Source: Collinsella sp. UBA6357 (lineage in GTDB: Bacteria; Actinomycetota; Coriobacteriia; Coriobacteriales; Coriobacteriaceae). Taken from it: DNA of 46,782 nt. The notes beneath the pieces are model-generated. The model saw nothing but the letters and a program-made list of their open reading frames with translations. It did not search any database and was not told where the DNA came from. The DNA lies in contig DJRP01000011.1 in the NCBI GenBank assembly GCA_002437815.1, positions 1 to 46,782 on the forward strand. Reading direction: 5' to 3'. The position numbers and the translations under genes were made by a program. The first letter of the stretch is position 1; the number at the start of each line of letters is the position of its first letter. Below are positions 1-7,849 of the stretch, one piece after another.

Positions 1-1381
1 CGAGCTGGGCGGACACGGGCAGATGCGTGTCCTCGCCGAGCCCCAGCGGCACCGAGATGCCGCCGTTGCCGCAGATGTTGAGCGAGATGGTGTAGAGGTC
101 CGACAGGTACATCTGCGTGGGGTCGCTGATCTCGCCGAACTTGAACGCTGTGCGCGGGCTCGCCGGCATGAGGATCGTGTCGACCTTTTGGTAGGCGGCG
201 TCGTAGTCCTGCGTGATGAGCGTGCGGGCCTTCTGGGCGGCGTAGTAGTACTTGTCGTACACGCCGGAGGACAGCAGATAGGCGCCAAGCATCTGGCGAC
301 GCTTGGCTTCCGCGCCAAAGCCGTGGGCGCGCGACAGCGAGCTCTGGTCGGAGAGGTTGGCGCAGCCCTCCTCCTGGTAGCCGTAGCGGATGCCGTCGAA
401 GCGGGCGAGGTTCGAGAACGCCTCGGCCGGGCCGATCACGTAGTAGGCGGCGATGGCGGCATCGAGGTGCGGCAGGTCGACCTCGACGAGCTCGGCGCCC
501 TGGGCCTCGAGCTCATGGGCGGCACGCTGGACGGCGGCCTTGACCTCGGGCGTCAGGCCCTCGGCCTCCATGAACGCGGGGATGATGCCCACGCGCTTGC
601 CCTCGATGGGGTCGTTGAGATGCTCGGTGAAGTCGACGGCGCAGTTCTGGCTCGTGCAGTCGTACGGGTCGCGGCCGGCACCGGTGAGCGCGTTCATGGC
701 GAGCGCGACGTCCTCGACCGTGCGGCCGAAGGGGCCCACCTGGTCGAGCGAGGAGCCGAAGGCCACCACGCCGTAGCGGCTCACGGCACCATAGGTGGGC
801 TTCATGCCCACGACACCGCAGAGCGACGCCGGCTGGCGGATCGAGCCGCCCGTGTCGGAACCGAGCGAGATCGCGACCTCGCCCGCGGCGACCGAGGCCG
901 CCGAGCCGCCCGAGGAGCCACCGGGCACGCGCTCGGTATCCCAGGGGTTGTTGGTGCGATGGAACGCCGAGGACTCCGTGGAGCTGCCGAAGGCGAACTC
1001 GTCCATGTTGGCCTTGCCCATGGGCAGGCAGCCGGCGGCGAGCATGCGCTCGACGCACGTGGCGGTGTAGACGCTCTCGTAGTTGCCGAGCATCTTGGAC
1101 GCGCAGGTGGTGCGCGTGCCCACGAGGTTCATGTTGTCCTTGAAGGCGACGGGCACGCCGGCAAGCGACGGCAGCTTCTCGCCCGCGGCGCGGCGGGCGT
1201 CGATCTTGGCGGCCGCGTCGAGCGCGAGCTCGGGCGCAACCTGCAGGAATGCCTGGACGCCGCCCTCGCGCGCCTCGATGGCGTCGAGCGAGGCCCGGGC
1301 GACCTCGGTGGCGGTGAACTCACCGGCCGCGACGCCGGCGGCGATCTGCGCGGCGGTGAGGGAATCGATGTTCTGCGCCAT
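1..1381 (-). CDS. gatA: Glutamyl/aspartyl-tRNA amidotransferase subunit A (C-terminus cut off by window edge)
   Basis: Amidase subunit of the GatCAB complex, which turns misacylated Glu-tRNA(Gln) or Asp-tRNA(Asn) into the amide form using ammonia from glutamine. About 460 residues are visible, from MAQNIDSLTAAQIAAG to the window edge; the family is about 490 residues, so only the tail is missing. The amidase-signature region is clear: a catalytic Lys in VAFKDNMNL, then GGSSGGSAASVAAG and SLGSDTGGSIRQPAS holding the cis-Ser and nucleophilic Ser. The ATG overlaps the gatC stop by one base (TAATG), so the two are translationally coupled. gatB would be expected further along the minus strand, outside the window. 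This identification is secure. Confidence 0.97.
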   Translation of the reverse strand, partial: MAQNIDSLTAAQIAAGVAAGEFTATEVARASLDAIEAREGGVQAFLQVAPELALDAAAKIDARRAAGEKLPSLAGVPVAFKDNMNLVGTRTTCASKMLGNYESVYTATCVERMLAAGCLPMGKANMDEFAFGSSTESSAFHRTNNPWDTERVPGGSSGGSAASVAAGEVAISLGSDTGGSIRQPASLCGVVGMKPTYGAVSRYGVVAFGSSLDQVGPFGRTVEDVALAMNALTGAGRDPYDCTSQNCAVDFTEHLNDPIEGKRVGIIPAFMEAEGLTPEVKAAVQRAAHELEAQGAELVEVDLPHLDAAIAAYYVIGPAEAFSNLARFDGIRYGYQEEGCANLSDQSSLSRAHGFGAEAKRRQMLGAYLLSSGVYDKYYYAAQKARTLITQDYDAAYQKVDTILMPASPRTAFKFGEISDPTQMYLSDLYTISLNICGNGGISVPLGLGEDTHLPVSAQL

Positions 1382-1692
1382 TACTGCTCATCCCCCTCTC
1401 CCAAGATGCTCGGCACGCGGAAGTAACGGTCGCGCGCGCTGCCGGCGTTCTCGAGCGCCACGTCGAGCGGCAGGTCGCGCGCAGGCTCGCGCACATCGTC
1501 GCCCATCACGTTGGAAAGGCTGCCGATGGGATGGAACGTGGGCTCCACGTCGGGCAGGTCATATTGCAGGACGGGCTCGAGCATCTTGACGGCGTCGTTC
1601 ATGTAGGCCGTCATCTCGGTGAGCTCGTCATCGGTCAGTGCGATCTTCGCGTACTCGGCGATGCCGCGCACGTCCTTCTCGCTGAGTGCCAT
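1381..1692 (-). CDS. gatC: Glutamyl/aspartyl-tRNA amidotransferase subunit C
   Basis: Small subunit that clamps around GatA and stabilises the GatCAB complex. The 103 residues match the usual GatC size of about 95-105. The sequence has the family layout: an N-terminal helix (MALSEKDVRGIAEYAKIALT), an acidic helix that includes MNDAVKMLEPVLQ, and a C-terminal arm with the FRVPSILGEGDEQ-type ending. The start is supported by a GGAAGGAGCGCCC leader just upstream. It is first in the operon and is followed directly by gatA. Confidence 0.96.
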   Translation of the reverse strand: MALSEKDVRGIAEYAKIALTDDELTEMTAYMNDAVKMLEPVLQYDLPDVEPTFHPIGSLSNVMGDDVREPARDLPLDVALENAGSARDRYFRVPSILGEGDEQ

Positions 1693-1727
1693 GGGCGCTC
1701 CTTCCGCTGAACAAGTTAAACCGCTCC

Positions 1728-1733
1728 ATTATA
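1728..1733 (-). promoter_or_regulatory. -10 box of the gatCA promoter
   Basis: On the minus strand this reads TATAAT, a perfect sigma-70-type -10 hexamer, about 35 bases upstream of the gatC ATG. No convincing -35 hexamer is visible at 16-18 bases in the very GC-rich sequence upstream. Confidence 0.5.
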
Positions 1734-1810
1734 CGTGCGGGCCCGCCTGCCCGCAGGCGCTTTATCGAAATGCAGCGGAAACGTAACAGCCGAGACCACC
1801 GAGGTATGGA

Positions 1811-1874
1811 AAAGCGTCCCGACATCCGCCGGGAATCGCATATATGCGAAAACCGTTGGATGTTGGGACGCTTT
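1811..1874. repeat. Long hairpin with an internal palindrome
   Basis: Arms of 17 bases at 1811-1827 (AAAGCGTCCCGACATCC) and 1858-1874 (GGATGTTGGGACGCTTT) pair with a single G-T mismatch. The loop contains a second perfect 14-base palindrome, TCGCATATATGCGA, at 1836-1849. It lies between the 3' end of the glycosidase gene at 1980 and the gatC promoter, so it may serve as terminator, barrier or protein site. There is no clear T tract on either side. Confidence 0.6.
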
Positions 1875-1979
1875 GAGATAAGGGGTCGGGGGCGGAGCAC
1901 CTTGAAGCCCAGTCGGCACGAGTCGGCATGTCGGTCGGCACGGGCCGGCGCACACCTGTCGATGCTTGAGGCGAGACCC

Positions 1980-3428
1980 TTACGCCAGGTCTTCACCGTT
2001 GCTCGCGATGACCTTCTTGTACCAGTAGAAGCTGTCCTTGCGGCTGCGGGCGAGCGTGCCGTTGCCGTCGTTGTCCTTATCGACGTAGATAAAGCCGTAG
2101 CGCTTCTTCATCTCGCCCGTCGAGGCCGAGACCAAGTCGATGCAGCCCCACATGGTGTAACCCATGAGGTCGACGCCGTCCTCGATGGCGAGCTCCATCT
2201 GCTTGATGTGCTCGCGCAGGTAGTCGATGCGGTAGGTGTCGTGGATGGAACCGTCAGCCTCGACCTCGTCCACCGCGCCCAGACCGTTCTCGACGATCAT
2301 CAGCGGGATCTGATAGCGGTCGTAGACCTCCTCGAGGTAATAGCGCAGGCCCTTGGGGTCGATCGCCCAGCCCCAATCGCTCTTCTTGAGGTACTCGTTG
2401 CCGGCCCCGCCAAAGATGTTGCCCTGCTCGCACACCTTGGGATCTGCCGAGGCCGTGGCACTCATGTAGTAGCTGAAGCTGTAGAAGTCGACCGTGCCCG
2501 CCTTGAGCGTGGCCGCCTCCTCCGGCGTGACCTCGATGCTCACGCCCTCGCGGCGCCACATCGCCGGAGCCCAACTGGGGTAGGCGCCACGCACCTGGAC
2601 GTCGCCGCAGTAGAAGTTCTGCTCGCGCTGCTTCTGCTGGGCGGCCAGGACGTCGTCAGGGTTGCAGGTATGCGGATAGCACGCGTTGCCGGCGATCATG
2701 CAGCCGATCCTGTTGTCGGGATCGATCTCATGGCCAAGCTGGACGGTCTTGGCGCTCGCAAGGAACTGGTGATGCAGCGCCTGGAAACGCTTTTGCGGAT
2801 CGTCCCACTCGACGTCCGTGAAGAGCATGGGCTCGTCCTCGCTTGGCGGCAGGATGCCGGCGCCCATGATGTTGCCAAAGGCGCCCATCATGAGGCAGTT
2901 GATCTCGTTGAACGTAAGCCAGTAGCGCACAAGGCCCTTGTACTCGGTCATGACGATGCGCGCGTAGTGGCAGTAGAAGTCGATGAGCTTGGGATTGGCC
3001 CAACCGTCGTAGTGCTTGGCCAGGTAATAGGGCAGCTCATAGTGGCTGAGGGTCACGAGCGGCTCGATGCCCTGCTCATGGCAGGCCTCGAACACGCGGC
3101 GGTAGAAGTCGAGACCCGCCTGGTTGGGCTCGGACTCATCCCCGTGCGGGAAGATGCGGCTCCAGTTGATGGACATGCGGTAGCACTTAAAGCCCATCTC
3201 GCCAAAGAGCTTGATGTCATCGAGATAGTGGTGGTACATGTCCACGGCCTCGTGGCTGGGATAGTGGCGACCGGGCAGGATGCCGTCCGTGATGTGGCGC
3301 GGCTCGCTCACCGTGCCACCGGTGATGACATCGGGCACGCCGAGGCCCTTGCCGTCCTCGTTGTAACCGCCCTCGCACTGGTTGGCCGCCGTCGCGCCGC
3401 CCCAGAGAAATCCTTGCGGGAATGCCAT
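1980..3428 (-). CDS. 6-phospho-beta-glucosidase, GH1 (copy 1)
   Basis: Cytoplasmic family-1 glycosidase of 482 residues that should split beta-glucosides phosphorylated at C6 by the adjacent PTS permease. It starts MAFPQGFLWGGATAANQCEG, the usual GH1 opening. The acid/base Glu is E175 in LTFNEINC and the nucleophile is E380 in MIVENGLGA. Near the C-terminus, SASTGEMKKRYGFIYVD carries the Ser/Lys/Tyr pattern typical of the phosphate pocket of 6-phospho-glycosidases, which argues against a plain beta-glucosidase. An AAAGGAG ribosome site lies upstream. It is third in the operon licT1-EIIBC-GH1, separated from EIIBC by a terminator-like hairpin that may damp its expression. The exact aglycone preference cannot be read from sequence. 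Confidence 0.93.
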   Translation of the reverse strand: MAFPQGFLWGGATAANQCEGGYNEDGKGLGVPDVITGGTVSEPRHITDGILPGRHYPSHEAVDMYHHYLDDIKLFGEMGFKCYRMSINWSRIFPHGDESEPNQAGLDFYRRVFEACHEQGIEPLVTLSHYELPYYLAKHYDGWANPKLIDFYCHYARIVMTEYKGLVRYWLTFNEINCLMMGAFGNIMGAGILPPSEDEPMLFTDVEWDDPQKRFQALHHQFLASAKTVQLGHEIDPDNRIGCMIAGNACYPHTCNPDDVLAAQQKQREQNFYCGDVQVRGAYPSWAPAMWRREGVSIEVTPEEAATLKAGTVDFYSFSYYMSATASADPKVCEQGNIFGGAGNEYLKKSDWGWAIDPKGLRYYLEEVYDRYQIPLMIVENGLGAVDEVEADGSIHDTYRIDYLREHIKQMELAIEDGVDLMGYTMWGCIDLVSASTGEMKKRYGFIYVDKDNDGNGTLARSRKDSFYWYKKVIASNGEDLA

Positions 3429-3499
3429 GTCTGGCTCCTTTCGACTGAGCGTCAGAGTTGCGAAAACGTCGGTGGAGGCACCTGCCCCGACCGACAGGG

Positions 3500-3536
3500 A
3501 AACAAAAGCCGGCAGAGCGCTTGTCCCCGCCGGCTT
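3500..3536 (-). terminator. Intrinsic terminator after PTS EIIBC copy 1
   Basis: On the minus strand, AAGCCGGC and GCCGGCTT arms (3506-3536) are followed by TTTTGTTT. It sits between the EIIBC stop and the GH1 copy 1 start, so it probably acts as a partial terminator inside the operon. Confidence 0.7.
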
Positions 3537-3562
3537 GATGGTACCGAATCGATTACAGAAGA

Positions 3563-5002
3563 CTACTTAGCAGCCTCGGGCTTGTAGGAGACGAACTCCA
3601 GGACAAAGCCCACGACGGCACCCACGAGCGAGGCGACGATGGCCCAGATCATGTAGGTGATACCCATGCCGCCCGCAGTCGGATCGATGAAGGACAGCCA
3701 GTTGAAGACACCAAGGCCACCGGACATGTAGATGACAGCGCCAGAGATGCCGATGATCAGGCCACCCACGGCGGAACCGATGCTCGCGATAACGAAGGCC
3801 TTCTTATCGGGCAGGGCGACACCGTAGATAGCGGGCTCGGTGACACCGAAGAAGAATGCCGAGATCATAGCCGGAAGCGCGATGCCACGGAACTTGGGGT
3901 CCTTGTTTTTGAGGTACATGGCGAAGAGCACGGCGCCCAGAGAGAAGGAGTGGGCGATGACGGAACCGAGGATGTAGTCATGGCCGAGCGTGGAGAGGTT
4001 CATGAGTGCGATGGGCACGAGCGACCAGTGGAAGCCGAAGATGACGAGGCACATCCAGAAGGCGCCGGCGAGAGTGCAGCCCACGATAGAGCCAACGACC
4101 GGCAGGCCGAAAATCAGGCTGAAGAGCTCACCGAGCAGGTTGGTGATGAGCGTGGCGATGGGGCCGATGACCAGATAGCCGAGGACAACGGATGCCGTGA
4201 CCGTGAGCAGCGGCACGAAGAACATCTTGATGGACGCGGGCATCCACTTCTTGCACCAGTGCTCGACGACGGAGCCGAACCACACCATGAGCAGAACCGG
4301 GATGACGGAGCTCGTGTAGCCGGAGGCGGGCATGATGATGGGGATGCCCAGGAAGGTAGCGTACCAGGAGAAGGTGCCGGCGAAGCCCAGGTCGACGCTG
4401 CCGAGCACATCGCCGCTCGTGAGGGCGACCATGGTGGGATACACGAGTGCAAAGGCGATGGCGAGACCGTTAAACTCACTCATCTTGAACTTCTTGGCGG
4501 CCGTGTAACCGAGCACCACGGGCAGGAAGTAGAACATGCCGTCGGCCACGGTGTAGAGCATCGTGTAAGCGCCGTCGTTGGCAAAGCTCGGGACCAGGAA
4601 GGTGACGAGCGCGAGCAGGCCCTTCATGATACCGGCGGCTGCGAAGGTGCCGAGCATCGGGGCGAAGATGCCGCTGATGAGGTCGATGACCTTGGCACCG
4701 AGACCCTTGGGAGCCTCGTCCTCGTCCTCGTCGACCGAACCGCCGACGGAAAGACCGCCCGTGGCGAGGACGGCGTCATAGACCTCCTCGACGATGTTGC
4801 CGACAACGACCTGGTACTGGCCGTTGGCGTTCATGACCTTGATGACATGGTCGAGCTTCTCGATGGCCTCGGTGTTGGCCTTGGACACGTCCTTGAGTTT
4901 GAAACGCACGCGGGTGATGCAGTGCGCGACGGAGTTGACGTTCTCCTTGCCGCCCACGTTCTCGACGATGGCGCGAGCAAGATCGTCATATTTACCTGCC
5001 AT
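3563..5002 (-). CDS. PTS beta-glucoside permease EIIBC (copy 1), without IIA
   Basis: Membrane permease that imports a beta-glucoside and phosphorylates it. From the ATG at 5002 (MAGKYDDLARAIVENVGG) it has 479 residues. The EIIB domain spans about residues 1-90, with the phospho-accepting C28 in NSVAHCITRVRF. An acidic linker (SVDEDEDEAPKG) follows, then a EIIC domain with about ten membrane segments and the family motif GVTEPAIYGV. A TTG 21 bases upstream is in frame, but the ATG has the better spaced site (AGAGAGGACAGAAC). The protein ends at FVSYKPEAAK with no Crr-like IIA domain, so the phosphate must come from a IIA encoded elsewhere. It lies between licT1 and GH1 copy 1. Confidence 0.94.
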   Translation of the reverse strand: MAGKYDDLARAIVENVGGKENVNSVAHCITRVRFKLKDVSKANTEAIEKLDHVIKVMNANGQYQVVVGNIVEEVYDAVLATGGLSVGGSVDEDEDEAPKGLGAKVIDLISGIFAPMLGTFAAAGIMKGLLALVTFLVPSFANDGAYTMLYTVADGMFYFLPVVLGYTAAKKFKMSEFNGLAIAFALVYPTMVALTSGDVLGSVDLGFAGTFSWYATFLGIPIIMPASGYTSSVIPVLLMVWFGSVVEHWCKKWMPASIKMFFVPLLTVTASVVLGYLVIGPIATLITNLLGELFSLIFGLPVVGSIVGCTLAGAFWMCLVIFGFHWSLVPIALMNLSTLGHDYILGSVIAHSFSLGAVLFAMYLKNKDPKFRGIALPAMISAFFFGVTEPAIYGVALPDKKAFVIASIGSAVGGLIIGISGAVIYMSGGLGVFNWLSFIDPTAGGMGITYMIWAIVASLVGAVVGFVLEFVSYKPEAAK

Positions 5003-5102
5003 GTTCTGTCCTCTCTTTTCCAAATATCGGCAAAACTATCCCCTGCCGCCGGACCGGTACCTGCCCCGCGGTTAGAAACCAAGATGAATTGTGGTGATCG
5101 GG

Positions 5103-5948
5103 CTACTCCCGTTGAGCGCTCGATCGCAGTCGGTTGATGTGCATCATGAGATACAGGAGCTCCTCGTCCGAGCAGCTCTGGTTGAGTTCCTTCTCAAAGA
5201 CCCGGTTGATGGCGTAGGCGCATTGGTACGCCTCGGGAAAATCGCGCGCCGCCTGCATGAACAGCGACGAGTTCTCCGTCTGCTGGCACGCACCCTTGAC
5301 CAAGCGGCGGACCAGGTAGCGCAGGTGCGCGAGAAAGCGGATATAGGCGTAGGACGTGGTATCGATCGGATGACCGATTTGTTTCTCCACCGCATGGGTA
5401 ACCTCGTCGAGCACACGGGTGCTCTTCATGACGAAGTCCATGTCCTTGGCGCGGCCCAAGCCGTCGATCTCGGCATTGACGATATGGAGCGCGATGCTCG
5501 TGGCCTCGTTGTCGCCAAGGCGCACGCCGGTGTGCCTCTCGACGATGTCGAGACCGCGCTTGCCCAGCTCGAGCTCGCGCGGGTAGATGAAGGCCACCTC
5601 GTGCTCGAGCGGGTTGGGGGCGTAGACCTGTTCGTCGTCGCGCTGGACAGCGAACTGCAGGTGGTCGGCCAGGATCATCGGCAAGGCGCCGGAGAGCTTG
5701 CAGCCGAGCTGTTGGGATGCATCGCATGCGATGTCGCCCGCCGCGAGCAGAACGTCGTCGGGCAGCGACACCATCATGTCTTGCAGATTTTCGGGTACGT
5801 TGTAGAACTTGCGCTGGATGAGCGACTCGTCCGTGAGCTCATAGGGCATCTCGTGAAAACCGATACCCTTGCCAAAGACCACAACCTCATCGCCGGCATC
5901 GCTGGAGGCGAGCGCGACGTTGTTGTTGATCTTCTTTAAGATGAGCAT
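5103..5948 (-). CDS. licT: LicT/BglG-type transcription antiterminator (copy 1)
   Basis: RNA-binding antiterminator of 281 residues. The N-terminal co-antiterminator domain (about 1-55, MLILKKINNNVALASS...VVFGKGIGF) binds RAT RNA. Two PTS-regulation domains follow (about 65-170 and 175-280), with His-containing segments such as SIALHIVNAE and LLYLMMHINRLR that are phosphorylated by PTS proteins. A GGGGAG site lies just before the ATG. The leader upstream has a RAT element and a hairpin, so the gene probably controls its own operon with the EIIBC and GH1 genes downstream. The symbol follows family resemblance, not proven orthology. Confidence 0.92.
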   Translation of the reverse strand: MLILKKINNNVALASSDAGDEVVVFGKGIGFHEMPYELTDESLIQRKFYNVPENLQDMMVSLPDDVLLAAGDIACDASQQLGCKLSGALPMILADHLQFAVQRDDEQVYAPNPLEHEVAFIYPRELELGKRGLDIVERHTGVRLGDNEATSIALHIVNAEIDGLGRAKDMDFVMKSTRVLDEVTHAVEKQIGHPIDTTSYAYIRFLAHLRYLVRRLVKGACQQTENSSLFMQAARDFPEAYQCAYAINRVFEKELNQSCSDEELLYLMMHINRLRSSAQRE

Positions 5949-5968
5949 GAAAAAACTCCCCTAAGCAC

Positions 5969-6007
5969 CCTTGCATGGCCAGACGGCAATGTTACCGCCT
6001 AACTGGT
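5969..6007 (-). terminator. Leader hairpin between RAT and licT copy 1
   Basis: The minus strand forms a hairpin with CCAG...GGCGGTAACATTGCC...CTGG arms directly after the RAT. This fits the terminator that LicT must prevent. The next T run (TTTTTT) comes about 30 bases later, next to the licT ribosome site, so the terminator assignment is tentative. Confidence 0.45.
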
Positions 6008-6016
6008 CCACATGCA

Positions 6017-6048
6017 CAAGTGATGCCTCCCGAGGAGTAACAAACTTG
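6017..6048 (-). promoter_or_regulatory. Ribonucleic antiterminator (RAT) element of licT copy 1
   Basis: The minus strand reads CAAGTTTGTTACTCC, then a 3-base loop, then GGAGGCATCACTTG. It has the two conserved asymmetric internal loops of RAT RNAs (GTTAC on the left, GGCA on the right), closed by CAAG/CTTG and TCC/GGA stems. The element lies about 70 bases upstream of licT. It is the expected LicT target; the match to the family pattern is good. Confidence 0.8.
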
Positions 6049-6063
6049 CTTTCGCACGCGGCT

Positions 6064-6093
6064 ATTCTAGGACGCTATGGGGAATTGAAGTAA
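6064..6093 (-). promoter_or_regulatory. Putative promoter of the licT1 operon
   Basis: A minus-strand -10 box TAGAAT lies 15 bases upstream of the RAT. A weak -35 candidate TTACTT lies 18 bases further up. The same close promoter-to-RAT spacing is seen at licT copy 2, which supports the call. Confidence 0.4.
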
Positions 6094-6174
6094 GCCGTAT
6101 CGATGCTTTCGACGGCGAACGGTAGCAATTCGTCCGTGAGCGGTTGACATGTCGCTGCGCTTGCAGCATATCGA

Positions 6175-6996
6175 CTACAGCAGATATTGCTCGATAAAGC
6201 GCGCGACACCGTCCTCGTCGTTGCTGGCGGTCACAAAGTCCGCGGCGGCGCGGGTGGCATCGCTGCCGTTGGCCATGGCAACGCCCACGCCGGCATCGGC
6301 CACCATGCCGGTGTCGTTATCGGCATCGCCAAAGACGCAGATGTTGTCGAGCGTCAGGCCGTTGAGCTCGGCGATGCGTGCAAGGCCGCGCGTCTTGGAC
6401 ACACGCGGGTCCATGAACTCGTAAAGGCGCTGCGTGGTCTGCAGAGCCGCCGCCTTGCAGCTATCGTCATCAAACGTCGCGGCCCGCTCGATCACCTGAG
6501 ACATGGCCTCGGGCTCCATGGTAAACATCACCTTGGGCTGCGGCTCGCGCAAGAACTCGGCAAAATCGACCACCTGGTAGGGCACGCCGTCGACGCGCGA
6601 CAGGCGCTCAACGCAGGCGTTGGCCTCGGGCACGTAGAGCACGCCACCGCGCGGGCAGACGGGCGTGGCGGGCAGGCCCGCCATATGCTCACAGATATGT
6701 GCGATGGTCTTGCCTGGCAACGGGTAGCTCAGCTCGTCCACGCCGTGTTCGCGGTCGATGACCTCGGCGCCACCGCAACCCACCAACACATCAACCAGAC
6801 CCTCGATGCCCCACAGTCCATACATGGCCTCGGTCGCTTGTGCATCGCGCCCGGTACACAAGCCAAAGAGCACGCCGCGGTCGCGAAGTGCCCGGATTGC
6901 CGCCACGGTACGCGGCGACACCCTGTGTTCGCTCGTGAGCAGCGTGCCGTCGATATCGCAGAGCACGGCCTTGATGCGGTTGGATGCGGCGTCCAT
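6175..6996 (-). CDS. HAD-superfamily sugar-phosphatase-like hydrolase (Cof type)
   Basis: Cytoplasmic phosphatase of 273 residues, Cof/IIB subfamily, whose substrates are usually sugar phosphates. Motif I is CDIDGTLLT (nucleophile D14, acid D16). Motif II is around GLCTGRD and motif IV is VFGDADNDTGMVADAG, followed by VAMANGSDATRAAADFVT, typical of the group. The ATG at 6996 follows a GGAGG site; an open frame extends further upstream but only through a terminator and a gene remnant. Its place in the beta-glucoside block suggests dephosphorylation of excess sugar phosphate, which is inference. Confidence 0.9.
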   Translation of the reverse strand: MDAASNRIKAVLCDIDGTLLTSEHRVSPRTVAAIRALRDRGVLFGLCTGRDAQATEAMYGLWGIEGLVDVLVGCGGAEVIDREHGVDELSYPLPGKTIAHICEHMAGLPATPVCPRGGVLYVPEANACVERLSRVDGVPYQVVDFAEFLREPQPKVMFTMEPEAMSQVIERAATFDDDSCKAAALQTTQRLYEFMDPRVSKTRGLARIAELNGLTLDNICVFGDADNDTGMVADAGVGVAMANGSDATRAAADFVTASNDEDGVARFIEQYLL

Positions 6997-7006
6997 GGGG
7001 TCCTCC

Positions 7007-7041
7007 AAATAAAAAGGGACAACGGCTCGAACCATTGTCCC
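7007..7041 (-). terminator. Intrinsic terminator, likely the ancestral end of the GH1 copy 2 gene
   Basis: The minus strand forms GGGACAA...TTGTCCC followed by TTTTTATTT. It lies downstream of the GH1 remnant at 7076-7124 and directly upstream of the HAD gene's ribosome site, as expected if the remnant marks the former 3' end of the glycosidase gene. Confidence 0.8.
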
Positions 7042-7075
7042 ATATGCGATCGCAGCGTGTGGCGCGGTACCGGCA

Positions 7076-7124
7076 AACCCTATGCCAGCTCGGTGCCGTT
7101 GGTGTTGCAGACCTTCTGGTACCA
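7076..7124 (-). pseudogene. Remnant of a GH1 gene 3' end (direct repeat of 8162-8210)
   Basis: These 49 bases are identical to 8162-8210, the last codons and stop of GH1 copy 2. In frame on the minus strand they encode WYQKVCNTNGTELA and a TAG stop, plus four bases beyond it. Identity stops abruptly on both sides. The remnant keeps a terminator on its downstream side, so this was probably the original end of the gene before the cassette at 7128-8160 arrived. Confidence 0.85.
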
Positions 7125-7159
7125 AAACTTGGTAATGCAGTTTGGGTCTCGATTAATAA

Positions 7160-7188
7160 TTGATAAATGTATCTGTCGATAGTACAAT
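7160..7188 (+). promoter_or_regulatory. Promoter of the inserted cassette
   Basis: TTGATA at 7160-7165 and TACAAT at 7183-7188 are separated by exactly 17 bases. This is close to consensus for the housekeeping sigma factor, and among the strongest promoters visible in the window. It lies 46 bases upstream of the first cassette gene. Confidence 0.8.
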
Positions 7189-7234
7189 TTAAGTGGAGCT
7201 CCATAGCACACATTTCTTCTAAGGGAGGGTTTCT

Positions 7235-7840
7235 ATGGAACGCCGAACTTTTCTCATTGCAGCCGCGACTTGCCTTCCGTTTATTTTTCGCCCCGCCAAG
7301 AGCTATGCATCAATGGACACCACGTCCGACTTATCGTTGATAACGATTACCTCAACCAACAATAAAACTGTAATTAGCGACACAAGCAATGGCTTGTCCT
7401 CCGAAATAGTATCGAATTACGACGGTTCTAAAACCATCGTTTGGTCTACCGGAGCAACATCGGAATTACTCTATTCACCTGATGGAGACATATATTTAGA
7501 TGGAACTTCGACAAAAGTTCATCAATCATCAATCGATCAGTATTCTGTTCCCAACGGATATAAGCTACTAAAAGAGAATCGAACACAGGTCTCCACGTAT
7601 AAACCCGCAACCGATCTTGCCGCGCTCATCATTGGCTTTGTTCCCGTAATTGGAAATGCAGTAGCTATCGCACAATATATTAAATCGCTATCAGCGGATT
7701 ACTCAAATGCGTATATGGTCATCACCCAGTACTACCATCCAAACACTCAGTATATCTACACCGTTGTCAAGCTCTATAAATACTCAAACTATACGGGATT
7801 ACTGAGAACCTTTGAGGACGGGCCGCGACCCCCTGTCTAG
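7235..7840 (+). CDS. Exported protein of unknown function
   Basis: 201 residues, not recognised with confidence. The N-terminus MERRTFLIAAATCLPFIF is a signal peptide with a twin-arginine-like RRTFL motif and a plausible cleavage after SYA (near residue 26). The mature part is Ser/Thr/Asn/Tyr-rich and probably beta-structured (about 27-115). A glycine-containing hydrophobic segment follows (LAALIIGFVPVIGNAVAIAQ, about 124-143), then a tyrosine-rich tail. A strong AAGGGAGGG site precedes the ATG. The stop codon overlaps the ribosome site of the next small membrane-protein gene. A secreted, membrane-active protein paired with a small immunity-type protein is one reading, but no known bacteriocin motif was identified. 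Codons are much more AT-rich than in neighbours, pointing to transfer. Confidence 0.8.
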   Translation: MERRTFLIAAATCLPFIFRPAKSYASMDTTSDLSLITITSTNNKTVISDTSNGLSSEIVSNYDGSKTIVWSTGATSELLYSPDGDIYLDGTSTKVHQSSIDQYSVPNGYKLLKENRTQVSTYKPATDLAALIIGFVPVIGNAVAIAQYIKSLSADYSNAYMVITQYYHPNTQYIYTVVKLYKYSNYTGLLRTFEDGPRPPV

Positions 7841-7849
7841 GAGAACTCG

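Noticed and set aside
1686..3587. A plus-strand open frame of 633 codons opposite GH1 copy 1
   Set aside because: Same cause: it shadows a real glycosidase gene and similar shadows occur opposite every GH1 copy.
5024..5102. A second RAT-like hairpin between licT copy 1 and EIIBC copy 1
   Set aside because: GGTTTCTAAC and GGGGCAGG only loosely resemble RAT halves, the GTTAC loop is missing and no T tract follows.
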